The translations under genes were made by a program, and so were the position numbers. The notes beneath the pieces were generated by a model. The model was given only the letters and a program-made list of their open reading frames with translations. It made no database searches and was not told the origin of the DNA. A stretch of 6,483 nucleotides of DNA from Bacillota bacterium (GTDB lineage: Bacteria; Bacillota; Clostridia; Christensenellales; CAG-138). The stretch lies in the NCBI GenBank assembly GCA_023458615.1, contig JAEWYV010000104.1, positions 1-6,483 on the forward strand, written 5' to 3'. This document shows, piece after piece, positions 1-6,483 of this stretch (positions are counted from its first letter, which is position 1; the number at the start of each line of letters is the position of its first letter).

Positions 1-41
1 GTTTTTAAGTCTCTTACCTCGACCAATGCTTCTCCGTTCAT
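1..41 (-). CDS. oppF: OppF-type ABC transporter ATPase, N-terminal fragment (cut by window edge)
   Basis: Thirteen full codons are visible, reading MNGEALVEVRDLK, before the left edge of the window. The run LVEVRDLK matches the usual first strand of the OppF/DppF nucleotide-binding domain (typically LLEV-DLKK). The ATG overlaps the stop of the upstream oppD in an ATGA arrangement, which implies translational coupling. An AGGA sits 9 nt upstream of the ATG, inside the oppD end. In Opp/Dpp systems OppF pairs with OppD to form the asymmetric ATPase dimer on the cytoplasmic side. No Walker motif lies inside the window, so the call rests on the short N-terminal match and on operon position. Confidence 0.8.
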   Translation of the reverse strand, partial: MNGEALVEVRDLK

Positions 42-1162
42 ACACTTTCGTCCTGCCCCGCATAGCAATAACAGCTCACCCGATGTGTGGGTGAAAGGGA
101 TACTTCCCCCGGATATCCCTCTTGGCAAAGCGGCATCCGGCGCGGGCAGCGATCGTAAAAATAGCAATGCTGCGGTAGTTCCATCGGGTTTGGCACCACG
201 CCGGGGATGCTGCTGAGCCGCTCGTCGCCGCGCCCGATGACCGGTCTTGACTCCAATAGCCCGACGGTGTAGGGATGCAGCGGCTGGCGGAATATCTCCC
301 CGACCTCGCCTGCCTCCACAATTCGCCCGGCGTACATCACCACGACGAAATCCGCCATCTCTGCCACCACGCCCAGATCATGGGTAATGAGCAAAACGGC
401 GGTGTTCATCTTGTCTTTTAGCGCGCGCAGCAGATCGAGTATCTGCGCCTGAATCGTTACATCCAGCGCGGTGGTCGGCTCATCCGCGATGATTAATTTC
501 GGGTTGCCGCTGAGCGCCATTGCGATCATCACCCGCTGGCGCATGCCGCCGGAGAGCGTATGCGGAAACTGCCGATACACCTGCTCGCCATCGCCGATGC
601 TCACGAGCTCCAGCAATTCCAGCGAACGCGCCTTCACCTGCGCCGCCGTCATTTGCGGAGCACGCAAATAAACTGCCTCGTCGAGCTGATCCCCGATGCA
701 AGTCACGGGGTTCAAGCTCGTCATCGGCTCTTGAAAAATCATGCTGACCGCACCGCCGCGGATGCGTTGCATCGCCTCCTCCGGCGTATTGGCGATGTCG
801 TAAACGGCATCCCCCGTGTTCAGGCGAATGGTACCCGAGACAATCTGCCCCTGCGGGCGCTGCAAGAGTTGCAAGGCAGACATGCTCATCACGCTCTTTC
901 CGCAGCCGCTCTCGCCAACGACGCAACAGGTACTGCCCGCTGGAATCGCGAACGAAACGCTGTCTACGGCCCGAATGATCCCCTCGTCCGTGAAAAAGGA
1001 GACGCGTAGATTGTCAAACTCCGCAATGTTGCGCGCGTCCTGCATATGCGTGAGATACTCCTCCGGCGGCGCGTTCCGGCGGTTTCTCTTACGCTCCAGC
1101 TGGTTCATCTCCCGCGTGTTGATGCGGGCTTTGGCGCGTTGTGATTGATAAAAAATTGCCAT
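38..1162 (-). CDS. oppD: OppD-type oligopeptide ABC transporter ATP-binding protein
   Basis: This cytoplasmic ATPase subunit of a peptide/nickel-type importer has 374 residues. All the catalytic motifs are intact: Walker A GESGCGKS (83-90), Q-loop FQEPMTSLNP with Q144, signature LSGGMRQR (203-210), Walker B LIIADEP (223-229), D-loop TALD (231-234) and switch His261. The Opp-specific C-terminal extension follows, with HPYT (296-299), the segment IPGVVPNP (319-326) and a CX5CP motif (C333, C339), then C346 and C364. In related DppD proteins such cysteines hold a 4Fe-4S cluster. About 45 basic residues precede the first domain strand (EFDNLRVSFF), longer than in E. coli OppD. The start at 1162 is preferred because it lies 9 nt after the oppC stop, with AGGCGGG just upstream. 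In-frame ATGs at codons 19 and 40 are alternatives. The gene overlaps oppF by ATGA. Confidence 0.95.
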   Translation of the reverse strand: MAIFYQSQRAKARINTREMNQLERKRNRRNAPPEEYLTHMQDARNIAEFDNLRVSFFTDEGIIRAVDSVSFAIPAGSTCCVVGESGCGKSVMSMSALQLLQRPQGQIVSGTIRLNTGDAVYDIANTPEEAMQRIRGGAVSMIFQEPMTSLNPVTCIGDQLDEAVYLRAPQMTAAQVKARSLELLELVSIGDGEQVYRQFPHTLSGGMRQRVMIAMALSGNPKLIIADEPTTALDVTIQAQILDLLRALKDKMNTAVLLITHDLGVVAEMADFVVVMYAGRIVEAGEVGEIFRQPLHPYTVGLLESRPVIGRGDERLSSIPGVVPNPMELPQHCYFYDRCPRRMPLCQEGYPGEVSLSPTHRVSCYCYAGQDESV

Positions 1163-1171
1163 ATCGCCCGC

Positions 1172-2899
1172 CTATCGTTTCATTTTGGGATCATATGCAT
1201 CCCGCAGTCCGTCACCGACGAAGTTAAAGCCCAGCACTGTGAGCACGATCAGCAGTCCCGCCGGAATCCAGACAAACCATGCGTTTGTCATGACGTGGAT
1301 ATTGGTTGCGGCGTTGATGATGCTGCCCCAAGAGGCCAGCGGATATTTCACCCCAAGGCCGAGGAACGAGAGCGTCGCCTCCGCAATGATGATTCCGCCG
1401 AGGTTCATGGTCGCCTGCACGATCAGTAGCGGCATGACATTCGGCAACAGGTGCTTGAATAGTTTTCTGCCTGTGCGCAGCCCCGTTGCCTCCGCCGCGC
1501 GCATAAAATCCTGCTCCCGCAGAGAGAGAATCTGCCCGCGCACCACGCGCGCGATGCCCGTCCACCCCATCAAACCCAGCAACGCCATGAGCAGGAAGAT
1601 ACGGAGCGATGGGTCCAGCGCCATCTTATCCATGACCGTACCGATGATGATGACCACAGGATAGAATGGGATGCAGTTGAACAGATCGACAAAGCGCATC
1701 AGCGCCGTATCCACCCAGCCGCCAAAATAGCCGGAGATGCCGCCAAAGAGCACCCCGATGAGTATCTCCAGAAAAACGACCACGAACCCAACCGCGAGCG
1801 AGACCCGACCGCCATACATCAGCCGCGTCATAACATCCATGCCGTTTCCGTCTGTCCCCAGCGGGTGTTCGCGCGAAGGGGATTGATACATGGTGATCAC
1901 ACGGGCGCTCGTTTGTGTTTTCAAGCGATAGACCGCATTATCCCGCTCAACGTGGTATTCCGTCAGGCCGCCGTTTGCTCCCGTCACGGTAAAGCTGTCC
2001 TGCCTATCGCGGATGGCGCGTCGCGCCGCCGCCTGAAACGCGGGAGAGAGCGCAGCGCCTTCCGCATCTGGCGAAACGAGCAAGTTGGAGATGGTGCAGA
2101 TGGGTACGCACGTGTCTCCGCTCGCTACAATGATCAGCGTGTCCTCCCCGTCGGATTGCAGTGTATATGTGATTGCATCAAAGGCAAACGCTCCCTGCCC
2201 CTCTGCCAGAGCGGTCTCTGCCAACAGACGAAACGCGAATGATTGTACAATCGCCTCCGAGCCTGTGTCGGCAGGCACATAGGCATGCCTTGCCGCGAGC
2301 GCAACCGGTTCCATCTGGACAATCGTGTATGTTTTTCCGCTGGTCTTTATGAAATAGTCTGTCTCCTGAACTGTAAACTGCGTCTGACCCGTCTGAATCG
2401 CAGCTTCTGCCGCGATGGAGAAGAGGGCAACATCGCCCAAGCCCGCCGCTTCGTTCGCCCTTAGGGAAAAGCTTCCCGCAAGGTTTTGCGCCGTTGCGAC
2501 CGCTACTTCTCCACGGACAAGATAGGCGTCCTTGCCAATCAAAGAAAGTGTATACATTCGATCACCGTCGTAAAAGCGCACCTCTCCCTGCGCGATTGCG
2601 AGCGCTGCCGCCGCGCGCGCCGTCTCCGGAAGCACCGCGCCCTCCGCCAGCGTATAGCGCGGCTCGTCAATGGTGGCGCAAGTCGCGTAGTCCTTCATGG
2701 CAATCTCGTCCTGCTGAAACACCTGACTCTGTCCATAGGGGGAGAACAACCCGCCAAGAAACGAAAACGCGAACATGCAAACAAGAATGGTCAAGCCCAA
2801 TACGGCAAGACGGTTGCGCCGGAATCTGCGGAGCACAAGCGCGCCCGGCGTGAGCGCGCGGGCGTGTTGCCCGGGAGAGTTGGCGTCGTTTTTCTTCAT
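1172..2899 (-). CDS. oppC: OppC-type permease with a large extracellular repeat domain
   Basis: This is the second membrane subunit of the importer. The core is typical of OppC: a basic cytoplasmic N-terminus (RRFRRNR, 24-30), TM1 (about 31-52), then HPLGTDGNGMDVMTRLMYGGR (345-365) leading into helices near 366-390, 400-423, 434-453, 489-516 and 541-560. The EAA-like coupling loop is RAAEATG...LLPNVMP (467-490), which contacts the ATPases. The C-terminus VGDGLRDAYDPKMKR is the classic OppC end. At 575 residues it is far longer than the usual 300 or so. The excess is one block between FSPYG (52-56) and EHPLGTD, placed on the outside by topology, and containing four diverged repeats. The start at 2899 is fixed by AAAGGAGGGGG upstream. 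The gene begins 21 nt after oppB and ends 9 nt before oppD. The frame is unbroken, so the extra domain is not a sequencing artefact of a fused gene. Confidence 0.93.
   Translation of the reverse strand: MKKNDANSPGQHARALTPGALVLRRFRRNRLAVLGLTILVCMFAFSFLGGLFSPYGQSQVFQQDEIAMKDYATCATIDEPRYTLAEGAVLPETARAAAALAIAQGEVRFYDGDRMYTLSLIGKDAYLVRGEVAVATAQNLAGSFSLRANEAAGLGDVALFSIAAEAAIQTGQTQFTVQETDYFIKTSGKTYTIVQMEPVALAARHAYVPADTGSEAIVQSFAFRLLAETALAEGQGAFAFDAITYTLQSDGEDTLIIVASGDTCVPICTISNLLVSPDAEGAALSPAFQAAARRAIRDRQDSFTVTGANGGLTEYHVERDNAVYRLKTQTSARVITMYQSPSREHPLGTDGNGMDVMTRLMYGGRVSLAVGFVVVFLEILIGVLFGGISGYFGGWVDTALMRFVDLFNCIPFYPVVIIIGTVMDKMALDPSLRIFLLMALLGLMGWTGIARVVRGQILSLREQDFMRAAEATGLRTGRKLFKHLLPNVMPLLIVQATMNLGGIIIAEATLSFLGLGVKYPLASWGSIINAATNIHVMTNAWFVWIPAGLLIVLTVLGFNFVGDGLRDAYDPKMKR
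1889..2626 (-). repeat. Four diverged tandem protein repeats inside OppC
   Basis: By eye, OppC residues 92-338 hold four copies of one unit: an Ala-rich helix, then a Gly/Gln turn, then a strand with a conserved Phe, then a Tyr, then a second strand. The helices read RAAAALAIAQ (95-104), SIAAEAAIQTG (161-171), RLLAETALAEG (224-234) and QAAARRAIRD (289-298). The strand Phe residues are F109, F175, F238 and F303, that is 66, 63 and 65 residues apart. A Tyr follows seven residues later in copies 1-3 (Y116, Y182, Y245) and twelve later in copy 4 (Y315), which has a short GANGG insertion. The approximate copy bounds are 92-137, 156-202, 217-264 and 285-337. The similarity is at protein level; I see no matching DNA repeat, which suggests an old duplication. 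No function is known to me. Confidence 0.7.
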
Positions 2900-2905
2900 C
2901 GCACG

Positions 2906-2916
2906 CCCCCTCCTTT
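2906..2916 (-). promoter_or_regulatory. Strong ribosome binding site for oppC
   Basis: The minus-strand sequence AAAGGAGGGGG lies in the 21-nt gap between the oppB stop and the oppC ATG. It contains a complete AAAGGAGG core, 9 nt from the ATG. This settles the oppC start at 2899. Confidence 0.85.
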
Positions 2917-2920
2917 CCGG

Positions 2921-3907
2921 TCAATGGATGCGGACGCGCGGGTCCGCAAGCGCATAGGCAATGTCCGCTAGAATCAGGCTGAACTGCGTCAGTACCTCTA
3001 AAAAGACGATATAAAACATCGTAAACGGAATATCTCCCTGCGTCATCGCCTGAAAGGAGATATAGCCGATGCCGGGGATTTGAAACAGGGTCTCAGTAAT
3101 CAACGCGCCGCCAAACATGACAGGCAGCAGATAACTTGCGTAGGAGATCAGCGGGATGAGCGTATTGCGAAAAGCGTGCTTGTTGATGACCTCGCGCTCA
3201 GAGAGTCCTTTTGCCCGCGCGGTACGGATATAGTCCGCGTTGAGCACCTCCAGCATGTTGGCGCGCGTATAGCGCATCAATCCACCGATGGAGAGAATGG
3301 TCAGCGTAATCACCGGGAGCACGAGATGGTAGGCCACGTCCAGCGCCTGCTGCCAGAAGGTCATCTGCTCATGCATTCTGCCAACAATTCCGTAGAGGTC
3401 GAACCACCCCAGCTTGACGGAAAAGATATATTTTAAGATGGTCGCGAGGAAGAACGTCGGCAGAGAAACACCGATGAGCGCGACGACGGAGACGGCATAG
3501 TCCGTAAAGCGGTATTGCCTGCGCGCGGCGAGGATGCCCAGCGGAATCGCGATGACCGCCTGCAACACAAACGTAAGCGCATTGATGGCAACGGAATACC
3601 AGATGACGCTATTGAACTTTTCTACCACCGGCTGATTGAATTTCCAGGAATAGCCAAAGTCCCCGCGGATGGCATAGCCACACCATTTGAAAAAGCCTTC
3701 GAGGATGGAATTATCGAGGCCATACATGCGATTGAGTTGTTCCATGAGCTGGTTGTAGCTCCTTGCGCCGGGGAGCGCGCTGAGCTGCCGCGCCATACGC
3801 TCCACAAATGACGTAGGCAAACAGCGGATGATGGCATAGGCCACCAACGCGCCAAAGAACACGATGAACGCGCCCAACATCAGTCTGCGGAGAATGAACT
3901 TTGCCAT
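2921..3907 (-). CDS. oppB: OppB-type oligopeptide ABC transporter permease
   Basis: This 328-residue membrane subunit is close to the usual OppB length. TM1 begins at the N-terminus (FILRRLMLGAFIVFFGALVAYAI begins at residue 4), followed by the long extracellular loop typical of OppB (about 30-100) with YGLD (62-65) and RGDFGYSW (81-88). Further helices lie near 104-128, 137-163, 192-212, 250-272 and 297-320. The EAA coupling loop is DYIRTARAKGLSEREV (225-240) followed by HAFRNTLIP (244-252), a near-consensus OppB match. The C-terminus ADPRVRIH matches the usual Y-x-DPR-R end. It forms the channel with OppC. The ATG at 3907 has GGGGG five nt upstream, a weaker ribosome site than those of its neighbours. 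The gene starts 85 nt after the binding-protein gene, across a hairpin. Confidence 0.96.
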   Translation of the reverse strand: MAKFILRRLMLGAFIVFFGALVAYAIIRCLPTSFVERMARQLSALPGARSYNQLMEQLNRMYGLDNSILEGFFKWCGYAIRGDFGYSWKFNQPVVEKFNSVIWYSVAINALTFVLQAVIAIPLGILAARRQYRFTDYAVSVVALIGVSLPTFFLATILKYIFSVKLGWFDLYGIVGRMHEQMTFWQQALDVAYHLVLPVITLTILSIGGLMRYTRANMLEVLNADYIRTARAKGLSEREVINKHAFRNTLIPLISYASYLLPVMFGGALITETLFQIPGIGYISFQAMTQGDIPFTMFYIVFLEVLTQFSLILADIAYALADPRVRIH

Positions 3908-3931
3908 GGGTTCCCCCGTTCCAAATAAGAA

Positions 3932-3967
3932 CTTGCGCCCGCTATTTTCTATTATAGCGGGCGCAAG
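3932..3967 (-). terminator. Hairpin between the binding-protein gene and oppB (likely leaky terminator or RNA-stability element)
   Basis: Two perfect 14-nt arms, 3932-3945 (CTTGCGCCCGCTAT) and 3954-3967, surround an 8-nt loop. On the minus strand the stem is preceded by AAGAAACC and followed by TTCTTATTT. AAGAA (3975-3971) can also pair with TTCTT (3931-3927) across a 3-nt bulge, lengthening the stem. The T-run is interrupted, so termination is probably partial. This fits the known habit of ABC-import operons to make more binding protein than permease through a hairpin after the first gene (malE-malF is the classic case). It could instead protect the upstream mRNA from 3' exonucleases. The structure is seen; the role is inferred. 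Confidence 0.8.
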
Positions 3968-3992
3968 GGTTTCTTGACAGCCAAATCCTGCC

Positions 3993-6395
3993 CTATTTCA
4001 TTTTGAGGGTTTCAATGCCTTTCGTCCAGCCCCAGAATGTTGTAATATCCGGCGTAATCGTGTCCAGGTCAATGCGTTTTGCGGAAAACACCGTGCAGTT
4101 CTGCCGCTGATAAACGGGAATCTCTACCGCCCAGTCCGCAATCAAATCCAGGCACTGGCGGTAAACCGTTTTGCGGTAGGCCTGATCGTCACTCTTTCGT
4201 GCATCAACAATCCACTCGTCAAGCTTCGCATCGTCGATATTGTAGTAGTTGGAATCCGAACCGCCGCGCCCCGCAATGCCGGAGCTATGGTAGGCCTGAT
4301 ACAGATCCGGGTCGATGGTTGCCTCCCATCCGGCGCACCAGATCTCCGCCGTACCTGCGTTGAGCATATCCGTCAGTACCGCGGCATCGGAAAGATCGTT
4401 GATCTTGAGGGTGAAACCGATGGAAGCAAGCGCCGCCGCCGCATCCGTCAGCACCGCGAGGGAAGGATGATCTCCAACGCCGTTTGCGGCGATGATTGCC
4501 TCATAGGCAAGCTTTGCCCCCTCCGGCGCGGCGGTGAGTGTTCCACTTGCATCGTCAAAGGTATAGCCCGCCGCCTTAAAATACCCAATTGCGGCCTGCA
4601 ATGCTGCGGCGTGCTTCTCGTCCGCCGTCATGTTGGCGGTGTAGATGTCGTTTCCATCGACATCCTGAGAAAACGCCGTGCGGTAGCCCTCGTCGGTCTT
4701 TTGCGGCGCCGCCCACGAGGTATTGGAGATCGGGTAGTCAATCACCGAGGCCGCCTCACCAAAATAGCTGTCTACCGCCGTTTCGCGATAGACGGCAAGC
4801 AGGGTTGCAATCGCCTTTCGCAGATCGCGCGACTGCACGCCGGCCGGATCGGAACCAACCTGCACGAGGTTCGCATTGATGCCGATGTAGCCATAGCCGA
4901 GGAAATCCGCTGTTTTAGAGTCGATAACATCCCCGCTCATGGCACCGTTTTTGTTGTAGCCCATGACCTCTTCAAAGCTGGATTTGGAGCTGTTCAAATC
5001 CCCGATGTCGATTGTTCCGGAGACAAGTCCGGCAACGATCTCCGAATCGGCGGTTTCCTTGAGCTGCAACGATTTGATCTGGGGTGCACCCTTATAGTAG
5101 TTTTCGTTTGCCTCCAGATAGCACACGCGGTTTTCATATTTGATCAATCGATATGGCCCCGCGCCCATGGGTTGCGTCGTTTTTGCCTGCACCAGCGAAA
5201 GGTCTCCAAACGGATGACCGAATTGGTTCTTTTCGTAGTCATACTGCGCCGTATCGCCATAATAGTGCAGCGGCGTGATGGGAAGACCGCAGATGGTATA
5301 GATCGCAGGGGCCTCGCAACCCTCGGTCTGCACCGTGACGGTGTATTGGTCGACCTTCCGGATTCCCTCAATGTTGGGCACGCCACCCTGTTTGGCAGGA
5401 TCATTTGCCGCCTCAGTGGAGACGAAATCCGCCTGCGCCTGCGCAACGGTGGAGGGCGCGGCGGGGTCCGCCGCCTCGGTGCCATAAAACGCCACCGCAT
5501 CACCCGCATACTTTGCGTAGGCTTCCGCATAGAGATCATCAAGCGTGGGATAGGTTGTAGTCAGGTCCCAGCTCTTTCCGGTGTACCCGCCAACCAACGC
5601 GCCGTTATCATCCGGCGCAGCAAAGCTCCAGGCATACAGGGCAAGCGCAAACTTGAGTCCGTCGTTTGTAGCAAGCTCATCCGTGGTTTTGCCAAGATCG
5701 GCAATATAGTCCGAATAGCTATTGAAGCAGAGATCAACGATATCCTGAAGATCCTGCATCCAGGCGCTCTTTACCTGCGCCCAATAGGTTACCTGCTGCT
5801 CTTTAGTCCATGCGTCCGCCGTGCTCCAAACATGATCCACCCCAGCCGCCTGAATCGCCTCCGCCATAGCCGCATACGATTGATATGCCTCCTCGGAGGT
5901 TTGGGTTTGATAGTTCTTTAACCCAATGATATTGTAGGAACTCAGTGTTGTCGTTCCGACATAGGACGGGTCCGCGTAGACATAATAGGTAAAGATGATA
6001 TCGTCCGCGGTTACCTCTACCCCGTCCGAAAACCGGATGCCCTTTTTGAGCTGGATGGTATAGGTGGTGATGTCCTTCGCCTCGTCATAGTCCACCTGTA
6101 TCGCGCACGGGCCGGTATAGGTATAGTCCGTTCCGTTATAAGGAACGGTAGCACCGTCGATTGCGTCATAGACAATGCCGCCCAAACGGTCGGTGGTCAG
6201 CATATTGAGTTGCGTGAGCTCCATCACGTTTGCATCCGCCGCGCTGATTGCGTAATAGGGCGAGAAATTCTCTGAAAACTCTCCTTCGGCAACCACGAGC
6301 GGGCGCGTTCCGGCGGTTTGACACGCCAAGAGCGAAAAAATGCTCATTATCGCAATCAGGAGTGCCACTATACTTCTGGTCAGGTGTTTTTTCAT
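3993..6395 (-). CDS. oppA: Extracellular solute-binding lipoprotein, family 5 (OppA/DppA-like), enlarged
   Basis: This is the substrate-capturing subunit, 800 residues from the chosen ATG. The signal peptide is MKKHLTRS, then a hydrophobic run, then lipobox SLLAC, making Cys25 the lipidated N-terminus of the mature protein, anchored outside the membrane. Family 5 marks are VVAEGEFSENFSPYY (34-48), YTIQLKKGIRFSDGVEVTADD (112-132), GPYRLIKYENRVCYLEANENYY (413-434), DLRKAIATLL (524-533) and a late lobe with GWEATIDPDLYQAYHSSG (689-706). Usual OppA length is about 540. Much of the excess sits between YADPSY (140-145) and GIRKVDQYTV (344-353), a Trp/Tyr/Ala-rich, largely helical segment. The Asp that anchors peptide N-termini in E. 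coli OppA and DppA (three residues after the Trp of the GW motif) is Thr693 here, so the solute may not be a standard peptide. The start is set by GAGGGGG eight nt or so upstream. Confidence 0.93.
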   Translation of the reverse strand: MKKHLTRSIVALLIAIMSIFSLLACQTAGTRPLVVAEGEFSENFSPYYAISAADANVMELTQLNMLTTDRLGGIVYDAIDGATVPYNGTDYTYTGPCAIQVDYDEAKDITTYTIQLKKGIRFSDGVEVTADDIIFTYYVYADPSYVGTTTLSSYNIIGLKNYQTQTSEEAYQSYAAMAEAIQAAGVDHVWSTADAWTKEQQVTYWAQVKSAWMQDLQDIVDLCFNSYSDYIADLGKTTDELATNDGLKFALALYAWSFAAPDDNGALVGGYTGKSWDLTTTYPTLDDLYAEAYAKYAGDAVAFYGTEAADPAAPSTVAQAQADFVSTEAANDPAKQGGVPNIEGIRKVDQYTVTVQTEGCEAPAIYTICGLPITPLHYYGDTAQYDYEKNQFGHPFGDLSLVQAKTTQPMGAGPYRLIKYENRVCYLEANENYYKGAPQIKSLQLKETADSEIVAGLVSGTIDIGDLNSSKSSFEEVMGYNKNGAMSGDVIDSKTADFLGYGYIGINANLVQVGSDPAGVQSRDLRKAIATLLAVYRETAVDSYFGEAASVIDYPISNTSWAAPQKTDEGYRTAFSQDVDGNDIYTANMTADEKHAAALQAAIGYFKAAGYTFDDASGTLTAAPEGAKLAYEAIIAANGVGDHPSLAVLTDAAAALASIGFTLKINDLSDAAVLTDMLNAGTAEIWCAGWEATIDPDLYQAYHSSGIAGRGGSDSNYYNIDDAKLDEWIVDARKSDDQAYRKTVYRQCLDLIADWAVEIPVYQRQNCTVFSAKRIDLDTITPDITTFWGWTKGIETLKMK

Positions 6396-6483
6396 TGCGC
6401 AATCCCCCTCATTCTCAAAACCTACTAAAACACACAACGCAACGGAATCATCAACTTCGCACAGGGGTATCGTATCAACCGGC
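6396..6483 (-). other. Upstream leader of the operon (partial, no clear promoter)
   Basis: This 88-nt stretch ahead of the binding-protein gene is the only part of the 5' region inside the window. Apart from the ribosome site I see no convincing promoter, operator or riboswitch. A TTGATA lies at 6478-6473, but the hexamer 17 nt downstream is GTTGAT, a poor -10. The operon promoter is probably beyond the right edge. Confidence 0.5.
6404..6410 (-). promoter_or_regulatory. Ribosome binding site of the binding-protein gene
   Basis: GAGGGGG on the minus strand lies eight nt before the ATG at 6395. It decides the start in favour of this ATG, directly before the MKKHLTRS signal peptide, over a TTG at 6437 that would add 14 residues before the signal peptide. 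Confidence 0.8.

Noticed and set aside
480..926. A 148-codon minus-strand frame inside oppD in another phase
   Set aside because: It overlaps the Walker A to Walker B core of oppD, whose motifs are all intact. The product is Arg/Gly-rich and featureless.
1877..2731. The OppC extra block as a mobile-element insertion or a fused separate gene
   Set aside because: The frame is continuous, base and codon use look like the flanks, and there are no terminal inverted repeats or target duplications. It also has no separate start or ribosome site. An ancient in-frame domain gain fits better.
2486..2971. A 161-codon plus-strand frame across the oppB/oppC junction
   Set aside because: It is antisense to oppC and the end of oppB, very rich in Arg and His, with no domain-like pattern. 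It is explained by codon bias of the real genes.
4287..5921. A 544-codon open frame on the plus strand, opposite the binding-protein gene
   Set aside because: It is strikingly long, but its translation is Arg/Ile/Gly/Cys-rich with no recognisable domain. It lies wholly antisense to a gene with clear signal peptide and family motifs, and frames opposite a G+C-rich gene often stay open by chance.
6396..6437. A TTG start at 6437 that would extend the binding protein by 14 residues
   Set aside because: It would put MCVLVGFENEGDCA ahead of a complete lipoprotein signal peptide. The ATG at 6395 has a good ribosome site and a standard MKK signal start.
6450..6478. Possible promoter with TTGATA at 6478-6473
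   Set aside because: The hexamer at 17-nt spacing is GTTGAT, which is a poor match to TATAAT, and no extended -10 is present.
1..6483. CRISPR arrays, tRNA or rRNA genes, phage or transposase genes, defence systems
   Set aside because: Coding sequence of one transporter operon fills nearly the whole window, and the two short gaps hold no such structures.

Overview
The window holds most of one ABC-import operon, read entirely on the minus strand from right to left. The gene order is solute-binding lipoprotein (6395-3993), OppB-type permease (3907-2921), OppC-type permease (2899-1172), OppD-type ATPase (1162-38), and the first 13 codons of an OppF-type ATPase that runs off the left edge (41-1). 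This is the complete five-part layout of the peptide/nickel (Opp/Dpp) family of importers. The genes are tightly packed: 21 nt between the permeases, 9 nt between oppC and oppD, and an ATGA overlap between oppD and oppF.

The likely host is a Gram-positive Clostridia member (Bacillota) of fairly high G+C, of the Oscillospiraceae or Christensenellaceae sort. This is inferred from the lipobox signal peptide, strong AGGAGG-like ribosome sites, and the particular style of enlarged binding protein, OppC and OppD. It is a guess from gene style, not a phylogenetic placement.

The system should work as follows. The lipoprotein is anchored outside the membrane and captures the solute. OppB and OppC form the membrane channel, and the OppD/OppF heterodimer powers import with ATP. 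The substrate is not certain. The fold is that of a peptide binder, but the aspartate that anchors the peptide N-terminus in E. coli OppA and DppA is not visible at the matching place.

The unusual parts are at the outer face. OppC carries an extra domain of about 285 residues between its first and second membrane helices, and this domain contains four diverged copies of a helix-plus-strand unit about 65 residues apart. The binding protein carries an extra, mostly helical segment of more than 100 residues. A perfect 14-bp hairpin lies between the binding-protein gene and the first permease gene, where it could lower permease expression relative to the binding protein. The plus strand has long open frames, including one opposite the binding-protein gene, but I see no support for any as genes. 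The only non-coding stretches are the 85-nt hairpin spacer and the 88-nt leader at the right edge.
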